64,000 nt of DNA from Blastococcus tunisiensis (GTDB taxonomy: Bacteria > Actinomycetota > Actinomycetes > Mycobacteriales > Geodermatophilaceae). This document shows positions 16,822-24,449 of this stretch, in pieces; position 1 is the first letter of the stretch, and every line of letters starts with the position of its first letter. Both the position numbers and the translations under genes were made by a program. The notes beneath the pieces were generated by a model. That model was not told the DNA's origin. It saw nothing but the letters and a program-made list of their open reading frames with translations, and searched no databases. The stretch covers positions 1 to 64,000 of the forward strand of contig NZ_FOND01000014.1 in the NCBI RefSeq assembly GCF_900112815.1. The letters are read 5' to 3'.

Positions 16822-17856
16822 TCAGGTCGCGGCGACCGAGACCCGGCCGCGGCCGGCCCGCTTGGCGGCGTAGAGCGCGTTGTCCGCGGCGGTGTACAGG
16901 CCCCGCCGGTCGTCGGAGTGCTGGGGGACGTGGGCGACGCCGACGCTGATGGACAACGCGAGCAGGGTGCCGTCGGCCAGCGTCATCGGCGTCGACCGGA
17001 CCGCCTCGAGGAGGTCGCGCGCCCGCTGCACGGCGGTGCGCCGCCCGCACCCGGGCATGAGGACGGCGAGCTCGTCGCCGCCCAGCCGGGAGAGAACGGC
17101 GTCCTCGGCCCGGACCCGGCCGCTCAGCACGCTCGCCAGGTGCACCAGCACGTCGTCGCCCACCGGATGACCGTGGGTGTCGTTGATCGACTTGAACGAG
17201 TCGACGTCGATGAGCACCAAGGCTGTTCCGCCGGGGACGGAGCGCGACATCGCCGTCTCCAGGGCGCCGTCGAACGCGCGGCGGGTCGCCAGGCCGGTCA
17301 GCGAGTCGACCGTGAGCTGCTCCTGCAGGGCGGCGACCAGCCGCTCCTGGGTGGTGTTGGCGCGGACCAGCATCACGGCCATGACCACGAGCACGGCGCC
17401 GAAGAAGACGAGGTCGGTCATCGCCGCGTCGACGGGCAGCAGCAGCAGGAGCGCGACGCCGTCGCCGGCCACCGCCGTGCCGGTCACCAGGACGACGGCA
17501 CCCCGCTCGAGGTGCGAGGCCGCCCACAGCACCGGGAAGGCGAGGAAAGCCTGCGACGCGGCGGACGGATCGTCGGTCAGCACGTTGAGGCCGCAGATCA
17601 GCAGCACGCCACCCACGGCGATCATGGTGTAGACGCCGGCACGGTCCAGGATCTCGGCGGGTACCAGCGCGACGGCTGCGGCGATCAGGAGCACCAGGCC
17701 CACCGCCGACCAGGCGGCGATCTTCGCCCAGATGCTGTACGGCAGCGGCTGGAAGGTGTTGAAGGCGGCGAGCACGACGGCGGCCACGACCAGGATGAGC
17801 ACGCCGCTGCGCCCGGCCGTCTCCGGCTCCCGCGCCCGCATGCCCATCCCCGCCAC
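16822..17856 (-). CDS. Membrane diguanylate cyclase (GGDEF domain)
   Basis: A predicted diguanylate cyclase that makes cyclic di-GMP from two GTP. Residues about 18-165 contain about six hydrophobic segments (first GVLILVVAAVVLAAF), so the sensor part is in the membrane. Residues about 180-340 are the GGDEF domain: DSLTGLATRRAF, VLIDVDSFKSINDTHGHPVGD, RLGGDELAVLMPG and the C-terminal DNALYAAKRAGR. The signature is GGDEL, a tolerated variant, so activity is likely. The gene stands alone, with its 3' end toward the tRNA. It lies just outside the island on the chromosomal side. Confidence 0.9.
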   Translation of the reverse strand: MAGMGMRAREPETAGRSGVLILVVAAVVLAAFNTFQPLPYSIWAKIAAWSAVGLVLLIAAAVALVPAEILDRAGVYTMIAVGGVLLICGLNVLTDDPSAASQAFLAFPVLWAASHLERGAVVLVTGTAVAGDGVALLLLLPVDAAMTDLVFFGAVLVVMAVMLVRANTTQERLVAALQEQLTVDSLTGLATRRAFDGALETAMSRSVPGGTALVLIDVDSFKSINDTHGHPVGDDVLVHLASVLSGRVRAEDAVLSRLGGDELAVLMPGCGRRTAVQRARDLLEAVRSTPMTLADGTLLALSISVGVAHVPQHSDDRRGLYTAADNALYAAKRAGRGRVSVAAT

Positions 17857-18017
17857 CTGTTCAGCATCGGCGTGCCCGGGCCCCGGGACGAGGTGCCCTC
17901 ACCCCTGCGAGGGGGGCCCTCTTGCGCACGGAAGCGGACGGGCTCGTCCGTAACTCTCCTCGCCGGCCGGGGCACGCCGCGGAGGACGCGGGGACCGCGG
18001 CGACTTAGGCTCGCCGG

Positions 18018-19337
18018 GTGGACAGCAACGCTCCGGTCAGAGCAGAGGACGAGGTCGCCGAACTGCTGTCCGACCTCATCCGGATCGACACGACGAACAC
18101 CGGCGACACGCGCACGAGCGCGGGGGAGCGGACCGCCGCCGAGTGGGTGGCCGGCACGCTCGCCGACGTCGGCATTGAGTCGCAGATCCACGAGTCCGAG
18201 CGGGGCCGCGCCAGCCTGGTGGCGCGCATTCCCGGGGCCGACCGCAGCCGCCCGGCTCTGCTCGTGCACGGACACCTCGACGTCGTCCCCGCCGATCCGG
18301 CCGAGTGGAGCGTCCATCCCTTCTCCGGCGAGGAGCGTGACGGCTACGTCTGGGGCCGCGGAGCGGTGGACATGAAGGACATGGATGCGATGGTCCTGGC
18401 GCTGGTGCGCGAGTGGGCCCGGACCGGAGTCCAGCCACCCCGCGACATCGTGCTGGCCTTCCTCGCCGACGAGGAGGCCGGCGGGAAGCTCGGTGCCCGG
18501 TACATGGTCGACGAGCACCCCGATCTGTTCGAGGGCTGCACCGAGGCGATCAGCGAGGTCGGTGGCTTCAGCATCACGGTGCGCGACGACCTACGGCTGT
18601 ACCTCGTGCAGACCGCCGAGAAGGGACTGGCCTGGATGCGGCTGACCGCCTCCGGCAAGCCCGGCCACGGGTCGTTCGTGCACGACGACAACGCCGTCAC
18701 CCGGCTCTGCCAGGCCGTCGCCCGGCTTGGTTCGGCGCGACTGCCCACCGTCCTGACCCCGCCCATGCGGCAGTTCATCGCCGCCGTCGAGGACGCCTAC
18801 GGCATCGAGATCGACCCCGACGAGCCCGAGCAGGCGCTGGCCCGGCTCGGCAGCATCAGCCGGATGATCGGCGCAGCCCTGCGCAACACGGCCAACCCGA
18901 CGATGGTCGACGCCGGCTACAAGGCCAACGTCATCCCGGGGACGGCCTCGGCCACGGTCGACGGCCGCTTCCTCTACGGCCAGCACGAGGAGTTCGAGCG
19001 CCAGCTCGCCGGCCTGATCGGCGAAGGCGTCCAGCGCGAGTGGATCGTCCACGACCAGGCCGTGGAGACGACGTTCGACGGCCCGCTGGTCGATCAGATG
19101 GTCGCCGCCCTGAAGGCGGAGGACGACGGTGCCCGACCGGTGCCGTTCACGATGAGCGGCGGCACCGACGCCAAGAGCTTCCAGACCCTCGGCATGCGCT
19201 GCTTCGGGTTCTCGCCGCTGCGGCTGCCTCCGGACCTGGACTTCGCCTCGCTCTTCCACGGCATCGACGAGCGGGTGCCGGTGGAGTCGCTGCAGTTCGG
19301 CGTCCGGGTGCTCGACCGGTTCCTGCGCTCGGTCTGA
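18018..19337 (+). CDS. M20-family metallopeptidase
   Basis: A 439-residue dizinc amidohydrolase/peptidase of the M20 (ArgE/DapE/CPG2) group. The metal-binding motifs are present in order: LLVHGHLDVVPA, VWGRGAVDMKDMDAM, AFLADEEAGG with the catalytic Glu pair, and near the C-terminus SGGTDAKSF. The middle segment LTASGKPGHGSF belongs to the dimerisation lid domain. It is probably a cytoplasmic dipeptidase, since there is no signal peptide. Substrate cannot be told from sequence; DapE itself is less likely given the longer length. GTG 18018 opens the frame. Confidence 0.9.
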   Translation: MDSNAPVRAEDEVAELLSDLIRIDTTNTGDTRTSAGERTAAEWVAGTLADVGIESQIHESERGRASLVARIPGADRSRPALLVHGHLDVVPADPAEWSVHPFSGEERDGYVWGRGAVDMKDMDAMVLALVREWARTGVQPPRDIVLAFLADEEAGGKLGARYMVDEHPDLFEGCTEAISEVGGFSITVRDDLRLYLVQTAEKGLAWMRLTASGKPGHGSFVHDDNAVTRLCQAVARLGSARLPTVLTPPMRQFIAAVEDAYGIEIDPDEPEQALARLGSISRMIGAALRNTANPTMVDAGYKANVIPGTASATVDGRFLYGQHEEFERQLAGLIGEGVQREWIVHDQAVETTFDGPLVDQMVAALKAEDDGARPVPFTMSGGTDAKSFQTLGMRCFGFSPLRLPPDLDFASLFHGIDERVPVESLQFGVRVLDRFLRSV

Positions 19338-19379
19338 CACCGCCGGACCGGGTGCCGCGGTCGCCGGACCGGTGACGGG

Positions 19380-19647
19380 TCACTTCAGGATCGGGTGGCG
19401 CTGCACGACGCCGAGGCGTTCCCATGCGGCACCGAGGCCTGCCGTGCGGCCGGCGCCGACGAGGGCCAGGAGCACGAGGACGAGCGCGTAACGCCCAGAG
19501 GAAGACCCAGCCGATGCTGAGCCGGAGCGCCGCGGCGGTGTAGCGCGCCCAGCGCTGCGTCGCGGCCTGCGTGGTGCCCCGGCGCACCGGCCCGCGGCCG
19601 CTGGGGGAGTCGTCCTGGCGGAGCGGGGGCTGCACGGTCGTGTCCAT
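19380..19647 (-). pseudogene. DoxX-family membrane protein with internal deletion
   Basis: Starting at ATG 19647, with AGGAAGAAG upstream, the frame reads MDTTVQPPLRQDDSPSGRG and runs to LSIGWVFLW, the usual N-terminus and first membrane segment of an actinobacterial DoxX protein. At about 19497-19502 the frame changes, and another frame resumes with RYALVLVLLALVGAGR and ends ERLGVVQRHPILK plus a stop at 19380, a typical DoxX C-terminus. The central region of roughly 100 residues is missing. The two pieces look like the ends of one gene after an out-of-frame internal deletion. Confidence 0.75.
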
Positions 19648-19796
19648 GGACTCGGTCTTCTTCCTGCTCAGGATGGTGTCGAGCCACAGTGCGGGGCGGC
19701 AGGTCGCCGGACGACGAGGCGAAGGTCCCGCCCGGCCGCCCACAGGTCCCGAGGTCTGCGGCCCGCCCATCCGGGCGGCCCGGCCGGCGTGGTGTG

Positions 19797-20603
19797 ATGC
19801 TGGTCATGAACGCTCCCTCCGCCGGATCCGTGGCCCTCATCACCGGAGGGACCGGCGGCTTCGGCCGCGCCCTCGCCACCAAGCTCCGGGCACTCGACGT
19901 CACCGTCGTGCTCACCGACCTCGACAGCGAGCGCAACCGGCAGGTCGCCGCCGACCTCGGCTGCCCGTTCCTGCCGCTCGACGTCACCGACCTGGCCGCC
20001 ACCGAGGCCGTGGTCGCGCAGGTGGAGGCCGAGCACGGCCGGCTGGACGCCGCCTACCTCAACGCCGGCATCTCGGCGGCGAAGTCCGACGACGCGCTGG
20101 ACCTCGACGAGTTCATGAAGGTGGTGAACATCGACCTGTTCGGCGTCGTCTACGGCGTCCAGGCGGCGCGCCCGGCGATCCAGCGGGCCGGGGGAGGGGC
20201 GATCGTGGTGACGGCGTCACTCGCCGGCCTCTCGCCGATGGCCGGAGACCCGGGGTACAGCGTCGCCAAGGGAGGCGCGATCGCGTTCGTCCGCTCGATG
20301 GCCCCGCGGTTGGCCGCCGAGGGGACGACGATCTCCGCGATCTGCCCCGGCTTCGCCGACACCGCGATCATCGACCGCATCCGCGACCAGTTCACCGCCG
20401 CGAACTTCCCGGTCCTCACCGCCGAGGAGGTGGCCGACGCGATGGTGATGGCCTGGACGTCGGCCGAGCCCGGCGCCGCGTACGTGATCCAGCCCGGCGT
20501 CGGCGTCGTCCCCTACAAGTTCAAGGGGGTGCCGGCGGCGAGGACGCAGACCGGCGAGACGGCCGTCGTCCCCGAGGCGCTCCGCCCGCCGTCGATGCGC
20601 TGA
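19797..20603 (+). CDS. Short-chain dehydrogenase/reductase (SDR)
   Basis: A 268-residue classical SDR, an NAD(P)-dependent oxidoreductase of unknown substrate. Seen features are the cofactor loop TGGTGGFG near residue 18, LTDLD after strand 2 (which favours NAD), LNAGIS, the catalytic Ser in VVTASLAGLS, YSVAKGG with the YxxxK pair, and CPGFADT. Length is normal. ATG 19797 and ATG 19806 are both possible starts; the second begins MNAPSAGS. It is transcribed away from the DoxX remnant. A tandem-repeat region follows it. Confidence 0.88.
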   Translation: MLVMNAPSAGSVALITGGTGGFGRALATKLRALDVTVVLTDLDSERNRQVAADLGCPFLPLDVTDLAATEAVVAQVEAEHGRLDAAYLNAGISAAKSDDALDLDEFMKVVNIDLFGVVYGVQAARPAIQRAGGGAIVVTASLAGLSPMAGDPGYSVAKGGAIAFVRSMAPRLAAEGTTISAICPGFADTAIIDRIRDQFTAANFPVLTAEEVADAMVMAWTSAEPGAAYVIQPGVGVVPYKFKGVPAARTQTGETAVVPEALRPPSMR

Positions 20604-20606
20604 CGC

Positions 20607-20735
20607 CGTCCTCCCCGCACCGCACGGCATCCCCGGTCCTCCCGGACCGCACGGCGTCCGTCCTCCCGCACCGCACGGCGTCCGTCCTCCCGCACCGCAC
20701 GGCGTCCGTCCTCCCGCACCGCACGGCGTCCTCCC
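20607..20735. repeat. 24-bp tandem repeat array
   Basis: About five head-to-tail copies of a 24-base unit containing CCGCACCGCACGGCGTCC. The central copies are identical and the outer ones diverge. It lies directly after the SDR stop. There are no spacers, so it is not a CRISPR array. On the minus strand it would translate as repeated DAVRCGRT units, but no gene is supported there. Confidence 0.8.
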
Positions 20736-20764
20736 TCACCGCCCACCGTGGGGGAGGACACCCG

Positions 20765-20785
20765 ATGATCAGGTCCCCTGATCAT
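20765..20785. promoter_or_regulatory. Perfect palindrome upstream of the quinone oxidoreductase gene
   Basis: ATGATCAGG (20765-20773) and CCTGATCAT (20777-20785) form a perfect 9-base inverted repeat with a 3-base centre. It lies 57 bases before the next start codon. It could be an operator for a dimeric regulator or an extragenic palindrome; similar TGATCA motifs occur near 28250-28310 and at the window end. Confidence 0.45.
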
Positions 20786-20841
20786 GGCCCGGGGCGGGAC
20801 CCGGTGACCGCGGTCACGGGCCGTCTGGCACTGTCGGGGTC

Positions 20842-21798
20842 ATGCGTGCATGGCGGGTACACGAACTCGGTGATCCTTCGAAGGTCATGAGCCTCGACGA
20901 GGTCGACCAGCCCACCGCGGGCGAGGGCCAGGTGCTGGTCAAGGTGCGGGCGGCCGCGCTGAACTTCCCCGACGTCCTCATGGCGATGGGCATGTACCAG
21001 GAGAAGCCGCCGCTGCCCTACACCCCGGGCGTCGAGCTGTGCGGCGAGATCGTCGAGACCGGCCAGCGGGTCATCGGCTCGCCGTCGGGCGGCCCGGGCG
21101 CGTTCGCCGAGTACGCGCTGATGGACGCCACCAACGCCTGGCCGGTCCCGGACTCGATGTCCGACGAGAAGGCCGCCGCGCTGTACCTCACCTACCAGAC
21201 CGGGTACGTCGGCCTGCACCGCCGCGCGAACATCCAGGCCGGCGACTGGGTGCTCGTCCACGCCGGGGCCGGAGGAGTGGGGACGGCGGCGATCCAGCTG
21301 GCCAAGGCGGCCGGCGCGAAGGTCATCGCGACCGCCGGCGGCGCCCGCAAGACGCAGGTCTGCACGGATCTCGGCGCCGACCACGTCATCGACTACACGA
21401 GCGAGGACTTCGTCCCCGTGGTCAAGGAGGTCACCGGCGGGCACGGGGCCGACATCGTCTACGACCCGGTCGGTGGCGACGTCTTCGACAAGAGCACCAA
21501 GTGCATCGCCTTCGAGGGGCGCATCGTCGTCGTCGGGTTCACCAGCGGCCGGATCCCGGAGGCCAAGGCGAACCACCTGCTGGTCAAGAACTACAGCGTC
21601 GTCGGCCTGCACTGGGGGCTGTACCGCAAGCACGAGCCGGCGATCTTCGGCCAGGTGCACGACGAGCTGGTGAAGCTGGTCGGCTCGGGCGCCGTCGACC
21701 CTCTCGTCGGCGCGGTCCACCCGCTCGAGGAGGCGCCGCAGGCGCTGATGAAGCTGGCCTCGCGCGACACCGTCGGCAAGGTCGTCCTCGTCCCCTGA
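20842..21798 (+). CDS. NADPH:quinone oxidoreductase-like (zinc-free MDR family)
   Basis: A 318-residue medium-chain reductase of the quinone oxidoreductase/crotonyl-reductase-like group. The N-terminal GroES-like fold shows LNFPDVLMAMGMYQ and PGVELCGEIVETG. The Rossmann part has VLVHAGAGGVGTAAIQLAKAAGAKVIATA and a DYTSEDF segment. The catalytic zinc ligands of alcohol dehydrogenases are absent. The likely reaction is NADPH-dependent reduction of a quinone or enone; the substrate is unknown. A perfect palindrome lies just upstream. Confidence 0.9.
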   Translation: MRAWRVHELGDPSKVMSLDEVDQPTAGEGQVLVKVRAAALNFPDVLMAMGMYQEKPPLPYTPGVELCGEIVETGQRVIGSPSGGPGAFAEYALMDATNAWPVPDSMSDEKAAALYLTYQTGYVGLHRRANIQAGDWVLVHAGAGGVGTAAIQLAKAAGAKVIATAGGARKTQVCTDLGADHVIDYTSEDFVPVVKEVTGGHGADIVYDPVGGDVFDKSTKCIAFEGRIVVVGFTSGRIPEAKANHLLVKNYSVVGLHWGLYRKHEPAIFGQVHDELVKLVGSGAVDPLVGAVHPLEEAPQALMKLASRDTVGKVVLVP

Positions 21799-21823
21799 GC
21801 GCCGCGCCTACCGTGGGGGCGCC

Positions 21824-22633
21824 ATGACCGAGCTCCCGCTGATCGACGAGCGGGCACAACTGCGCGCGGACTGCTCCCGGTGCGCCGGGCTGTGCTGCGT
21901 CGCGCCGTCGTTCGCGGCGTCGGCGGACTTCGCGATCGACAAGCCCGCCGGCGTCCCCTGCCCGAACCTGGCCGACGACTTCCGCTGCGGCATCCACCCG
22001 CAGCTGAGGGAGCGGGGTTTCCCCGGCTGCACGGTGTTCGACTGCTTCGGCGCCGGCCAGCGGATCACCCAGGAGACGTTCGGCGGACGCAGCTGGCGGG
22101 AGGCGCCCGAGCTCGCCGCCGTCCAGTTCGCCGTCCTGCCGGTGGTCCGACACCTGCACGAGGCGCTCTGGCACCTGACCGAGGCGGCCACGCTAGGGAC
22201 GGCGGGGGAGGAGGTCCGCGATCTGCACGCGACGACCGAACGGCTCGCGGCCGGCACCGCCGAGCAGTTGCGGGCCGTCGATGTCGCCGGCCACCGCGCC
22301 CGGGTGGGGGAGCTGCTGGGCCGGATCAGCCGTGAGGTGCGGGGGCCGGGGCGCCCCGACCGCCGGGGCGCGGACCTGATCGGCCGCGACCTGCGGCGTA
22401 CCCGCCTGCGGGACGCGAGCCTGCGCGGGGCCTACCTGATCGGTGCGGACCTGCGCGGCGTCGACCTGGGGCGGGCCGACCTGCTGGGTGCCGACCTCCG
22501 CGCGGCCGACGTCCGCGGCGCCGACCTCAGCCGGTGCCTCTTCCTCACCCAGCCGCAGGTGACCGCGGCGCGCGGGGACATGTCGACACGTCTCCCTGTC
22601 GCCGTGTCGGCACCGGCGCACTGGGCCGGTTAG
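21824..22633 (+). CDS. Pentapeptide-repeat protein with N-terminal cysteine cluster
   Basis: A 269-residue protein in two parts. The N-terminal third is cysteine-rich: CSRCAGLCC, then CPNL, RCGIH and FPGCTVFDCFGAG. This resembles YkgJ-like metal or Fe-S binding clusters. The C-terminal part (about residues 180-245) is a run of pentapeptide repeats of the A(D/N)LRG type, such as GADLIGRDLRRTRLRDASL, which fold into a right-handed quadrilateral helix. No function is known to me for this architecture. Its end overlaps the convergent DUF5703-type gene by four bases. RBS support is weak, but the ATG fits. Confidence 0.85.
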   Translation: MTELPLIDERAQLRADCSRCAGLCCVAPSFAASADFAIDKPAGVPCPNLADDFRCGIHPQLRERGFPGCTVFDCFGAGQRITQETFGGRSWREAPELAAVQFAVLPVVRHLHEALWHLTEAATLGTAGEEVRDLHATTERLAAGTAEQLRAVDVAGHRARVGELLGRISREVRGPGRPDRRGADLIGRDLRRTRLRDASLRGAYLIGADLRGVDLGRADLLGADLRAADVRGADLSRCLFLTQPQVTAARGDMSTRLPVAVSAPAHWAG

Positions 22634-22833
22634 ATCACCGGCAGCGGCAGGTAGGAGAGCCGGGCGCGGCGGCGCAGGATGGCCTTGCGGGTGCCGTCCG
22701 GGTGCAGTTGGAGCCGGGCCAGCTCCCAACCCCCCGTGTCCGCCTGCAGGCTCAGCATGGTCGCCGCTGCGGACCGGGACGTGCCCGGCGGGATCCGCAG
22801 CGGCGCGTACTGGTAGTCCGCGACCGCCTCCAT
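22630..22833 (-). CDS. DUF5703-like small protein
   Basis: A 67-residue protein that starts at ATG 22833, preceded by GGGGGG, and reads MEAVADYQYAPLRIPPGTSR, then GGWELARLQLHPDGTRKAIL and RRRARLSYLPLPVI. This matches the short actinobacterial DUF5703 family. The function is unknown. A longer frame extends upstream, but that part is Arg/Pro-rich noise, so the inner ATG was chosen. It is convergent with and overlaps the pentapeptide-repeat gene end. Confidence 0.75.
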   Translation of the reverse strand: MEAVADYQYAPLRIPPGTSRSAAATMLSLQADTGGWELARLQLHPDGTRKAILRRRARLSYLPLPVI

Positions 22834-22952
22834 CCCCCCGATTGTGCATGGCCGTCGACGATCGGTCACCCGGTCGACCTCCGGTCTGCCGGAGCCGCCC
22901 GCGTTGGGCAGGATGGACGGCGACCCGCCACCGCACGACGAGGGAGGACGAC

Positions 22953-23225
22953 GTGACCGCACCCGGAGCCCCGGACGAGGTGCCCGACGCCGACCGCGCC
23001 GAGCAGGAGGCCCGGCCGGACCCGCCGGCCGTGACCTCGGCCGGTGACGCGAGCAGCCCGGGCGAGGGCGTGCCCGAGGCCGACGCCCTGGAGCAGCAGC
23101 TGTCCGCGCGACCCGGGGAGACCGGGAACCCGGTGCGGCCGGTCGGGGATCGCGAGGCCGACGAGGCCGACCTTCTGGAGCAGGACGCCGACGTGCCCGT
23201 GGACGACGACGACGTCGTGACCTGA
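22953..23225 (+). CDS. Acidic, probably disordered small protein
   Basis: A 90-residue protein starting at GTG 22953 with GGGAGG just upstream. It is dominated by Asp, Glu, Ala and Pro, has no cysteine, membrane segment or signal peptide, and ends VDDDDVVT. A motif with core (E/D)AD..EQ occurs three times (DADRAEQEA, EADALEQQL, EADLLEQDA), so it may be built from short repeats. Similar acidic proteins are common in actinobacteria and their role is unknown to me. It is divergent from the DUF5703-like gene. Confidence 0.65.
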   Translation: MTAPGAPDEVPDADRAEQEARPDPPAVTSAGDASSPGEGVPEADALEQQLSARPGETGNPVRPVGDREADEADLLEQDADVPVDDDDVVT

Positions 23226-23253
23226 GCGGACCCTTCCGCTCCCTCGCGAGTGT

Positions 23254-23271
23254 GGTTAGGCTGCCCTAACC
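23254..23271 (+). promoter_or_regulatory. IdeR/DtxR-like iron box
   Basis: GGTTAGGCTGCCCTAACC is a near-perfect inverted repeat (seven of eight arm positions) and matches both halves of the DtxR/IdeR operator (TTAGGTTAGSCTAACCTAA). It lies 17 bases before the ATG of the DUF2470 gene, so iron-loaded IdeR should repress that gene. Confidence 0.7.
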
Positions 23272-23288
23272 CGTCCGAGGAGTGCGTC

Positions 23289-24095
23289 ATGCCGACCTGC
23301 CCGAGCCGCCCGGCACCTGAGCCGCACCGTCCCGAGCTCTCACTCCTCCGTCCGGGACCGGCCGAGCGGGCGCGCACGGTCGCGGACCGGCGCGGGGCGA
23401 CCGTCTGCGCCGCCGGACTGCAGAGCAGCAGGGTGCTGGCCCATGCGATCACCGCGGCCGACCAGATCCTCGTCGCCGTCCCCTCGGCGGGAGACCTGGT
23501 GTCGGCCGTGACGGCCGCTCCGGACGCGGACCTGTCCGCGTTCGTGATGGTCACCGACCATGCGCCGGTGCCGCTGCGGCGACCGGTCCGCGCCCAGCTG
23601 TGGCTCTCGGGATGGCTGACCCCGGTGCCGTCGCGCGACGAGCGGTCGGCCGTGCTGGCCTTCGCCGACGCGCGGCCGGCCGAGGTCCTGCTCGACGTCG
23701 GAAGCTCGGTGAGACTGCTGCGGCTGGACCTCGCCGAGGTGGTGCTCTCCGAGGGGGGAGAACCGCTCGACGTGAGCCCCGTGGACTTCCTCGCCGCCCG
23801 GCCCGATCCGCTCGCCGGGATCGAGGCGGAGCACCTGCGGCACCTCGATCAGGACCACCCGGAGTTCCTCGGGCTGCTCGCCGGCCTGCTGCCGGCCGGC
23901 TCGCTGGGCCCGGGTGAGGCCCTGCGCCCGGTGGGGCTGGACCGCTTCGGCTTCCGGCTCCGGATCGAGCGGCCCGGCGGGCACCAGGATCTCCGCGTGC
24001 CCTTCGGGCGCCCGGTCACCTGCGCGGGTGAGCTCGGTGCCGCGGTGGGGCAGCTGGCCTGCAGGGCGCGCAGAAGGTCCCCCGGCCGGGCCTGA
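23289..24095 (+). CDS. DUF2470-domain protein, likely iron-regulated
   Basis: A 268-residue protein. The C-terminal part (about 175-260) resembles DUF2470, the domain found at the C-terminus of HugZ-type haem-degrading proteins: EHLRHLDQDHPEFLGLL, VGLDRFGFRLRI and LRVPFGRPVTCAGEL. The N-terminal part (about 20-160) looks like the split-barrel half, with TVCAAGLQSSRVLAH and QILVAVPSAG. A role in haem or iron handling is inference, supported by the IdeR-like box immediately upstream. ATG 23289 is supported by CGAGGAG. No haem-ligand assignment is possible by eye. Confidence 0.75.
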   Translation: MPTCPSRPAPEPHRPELSLLRPGPAERARTVADRRGATVCAAGLQSSRVLAHAITAADQILVAVPSAGDLVSAVTAAPDADLSAFVMVTDHAPVPLRRPVRAQLWLSGWLTPVPSRDERSAVLAFADARPAEVLLDVGSSVRLLRLDLAEVVLSEGGEPLDVSPVDFLAARPDPLAGIEAEHLRHLDQDHPEFLGLLAGLLPAGSLGPGEALRPVGLDRFGFRLRIERPGGHQDLRVPFGRPVTCAGELGAAVGQLACRARRRSPGRA

Positions 24096-24449
24096 CCGGG
24101 CCGTCGCGAGGTCCGGCCCGCGGGCCTGAGTCGCCCGTTGCGACGTCCGTCACGCCCGTCTGATCCGCCCGTGCGACGTCCGTCACGCCGCACATGTCGA
24201 TCTCTTTGCGGGTCCGTGTCCATCTCAGGTGTTCGGGCTGCCGCCTCGCCCGCCGCTGTTAGCTTCGTCCATCGCGGGTCGGTGCAGGTCCGGGCGGAGA
24301 CGCCGGATGCGCGCCGGGGAGACGGTTCGTCCGCCCGCCGCCCACCACGCTGCTGCGCCCCCGGCGTACGCGGCCGTCCATGCCCGCGACAGCCCAACCA
24401 GGACGCGCAGCCCCCGCCCTCCGGGGCCCGTCCGACGAGAGAGGTGAAC
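24096..24449. other. Leader region before the betaine transporter, with 18-bp direct repeats
   Basis: About 354 bases without a convincing gene. It contains two identical 18-base copies of TGCGACGTCCGTCACGCC at 24139-24156 and 24172-24189, offset by 33 bases (about three helical turns), as expected for regulator sites on one DNA face. No riboswitch was recognised. Confidence 0.55.

Noticed and set aside
20607-20735. Possible CRISPR array
   Set aside because: The 24-base units are directly adjacent with no unique spacers, and no cas gene is present.
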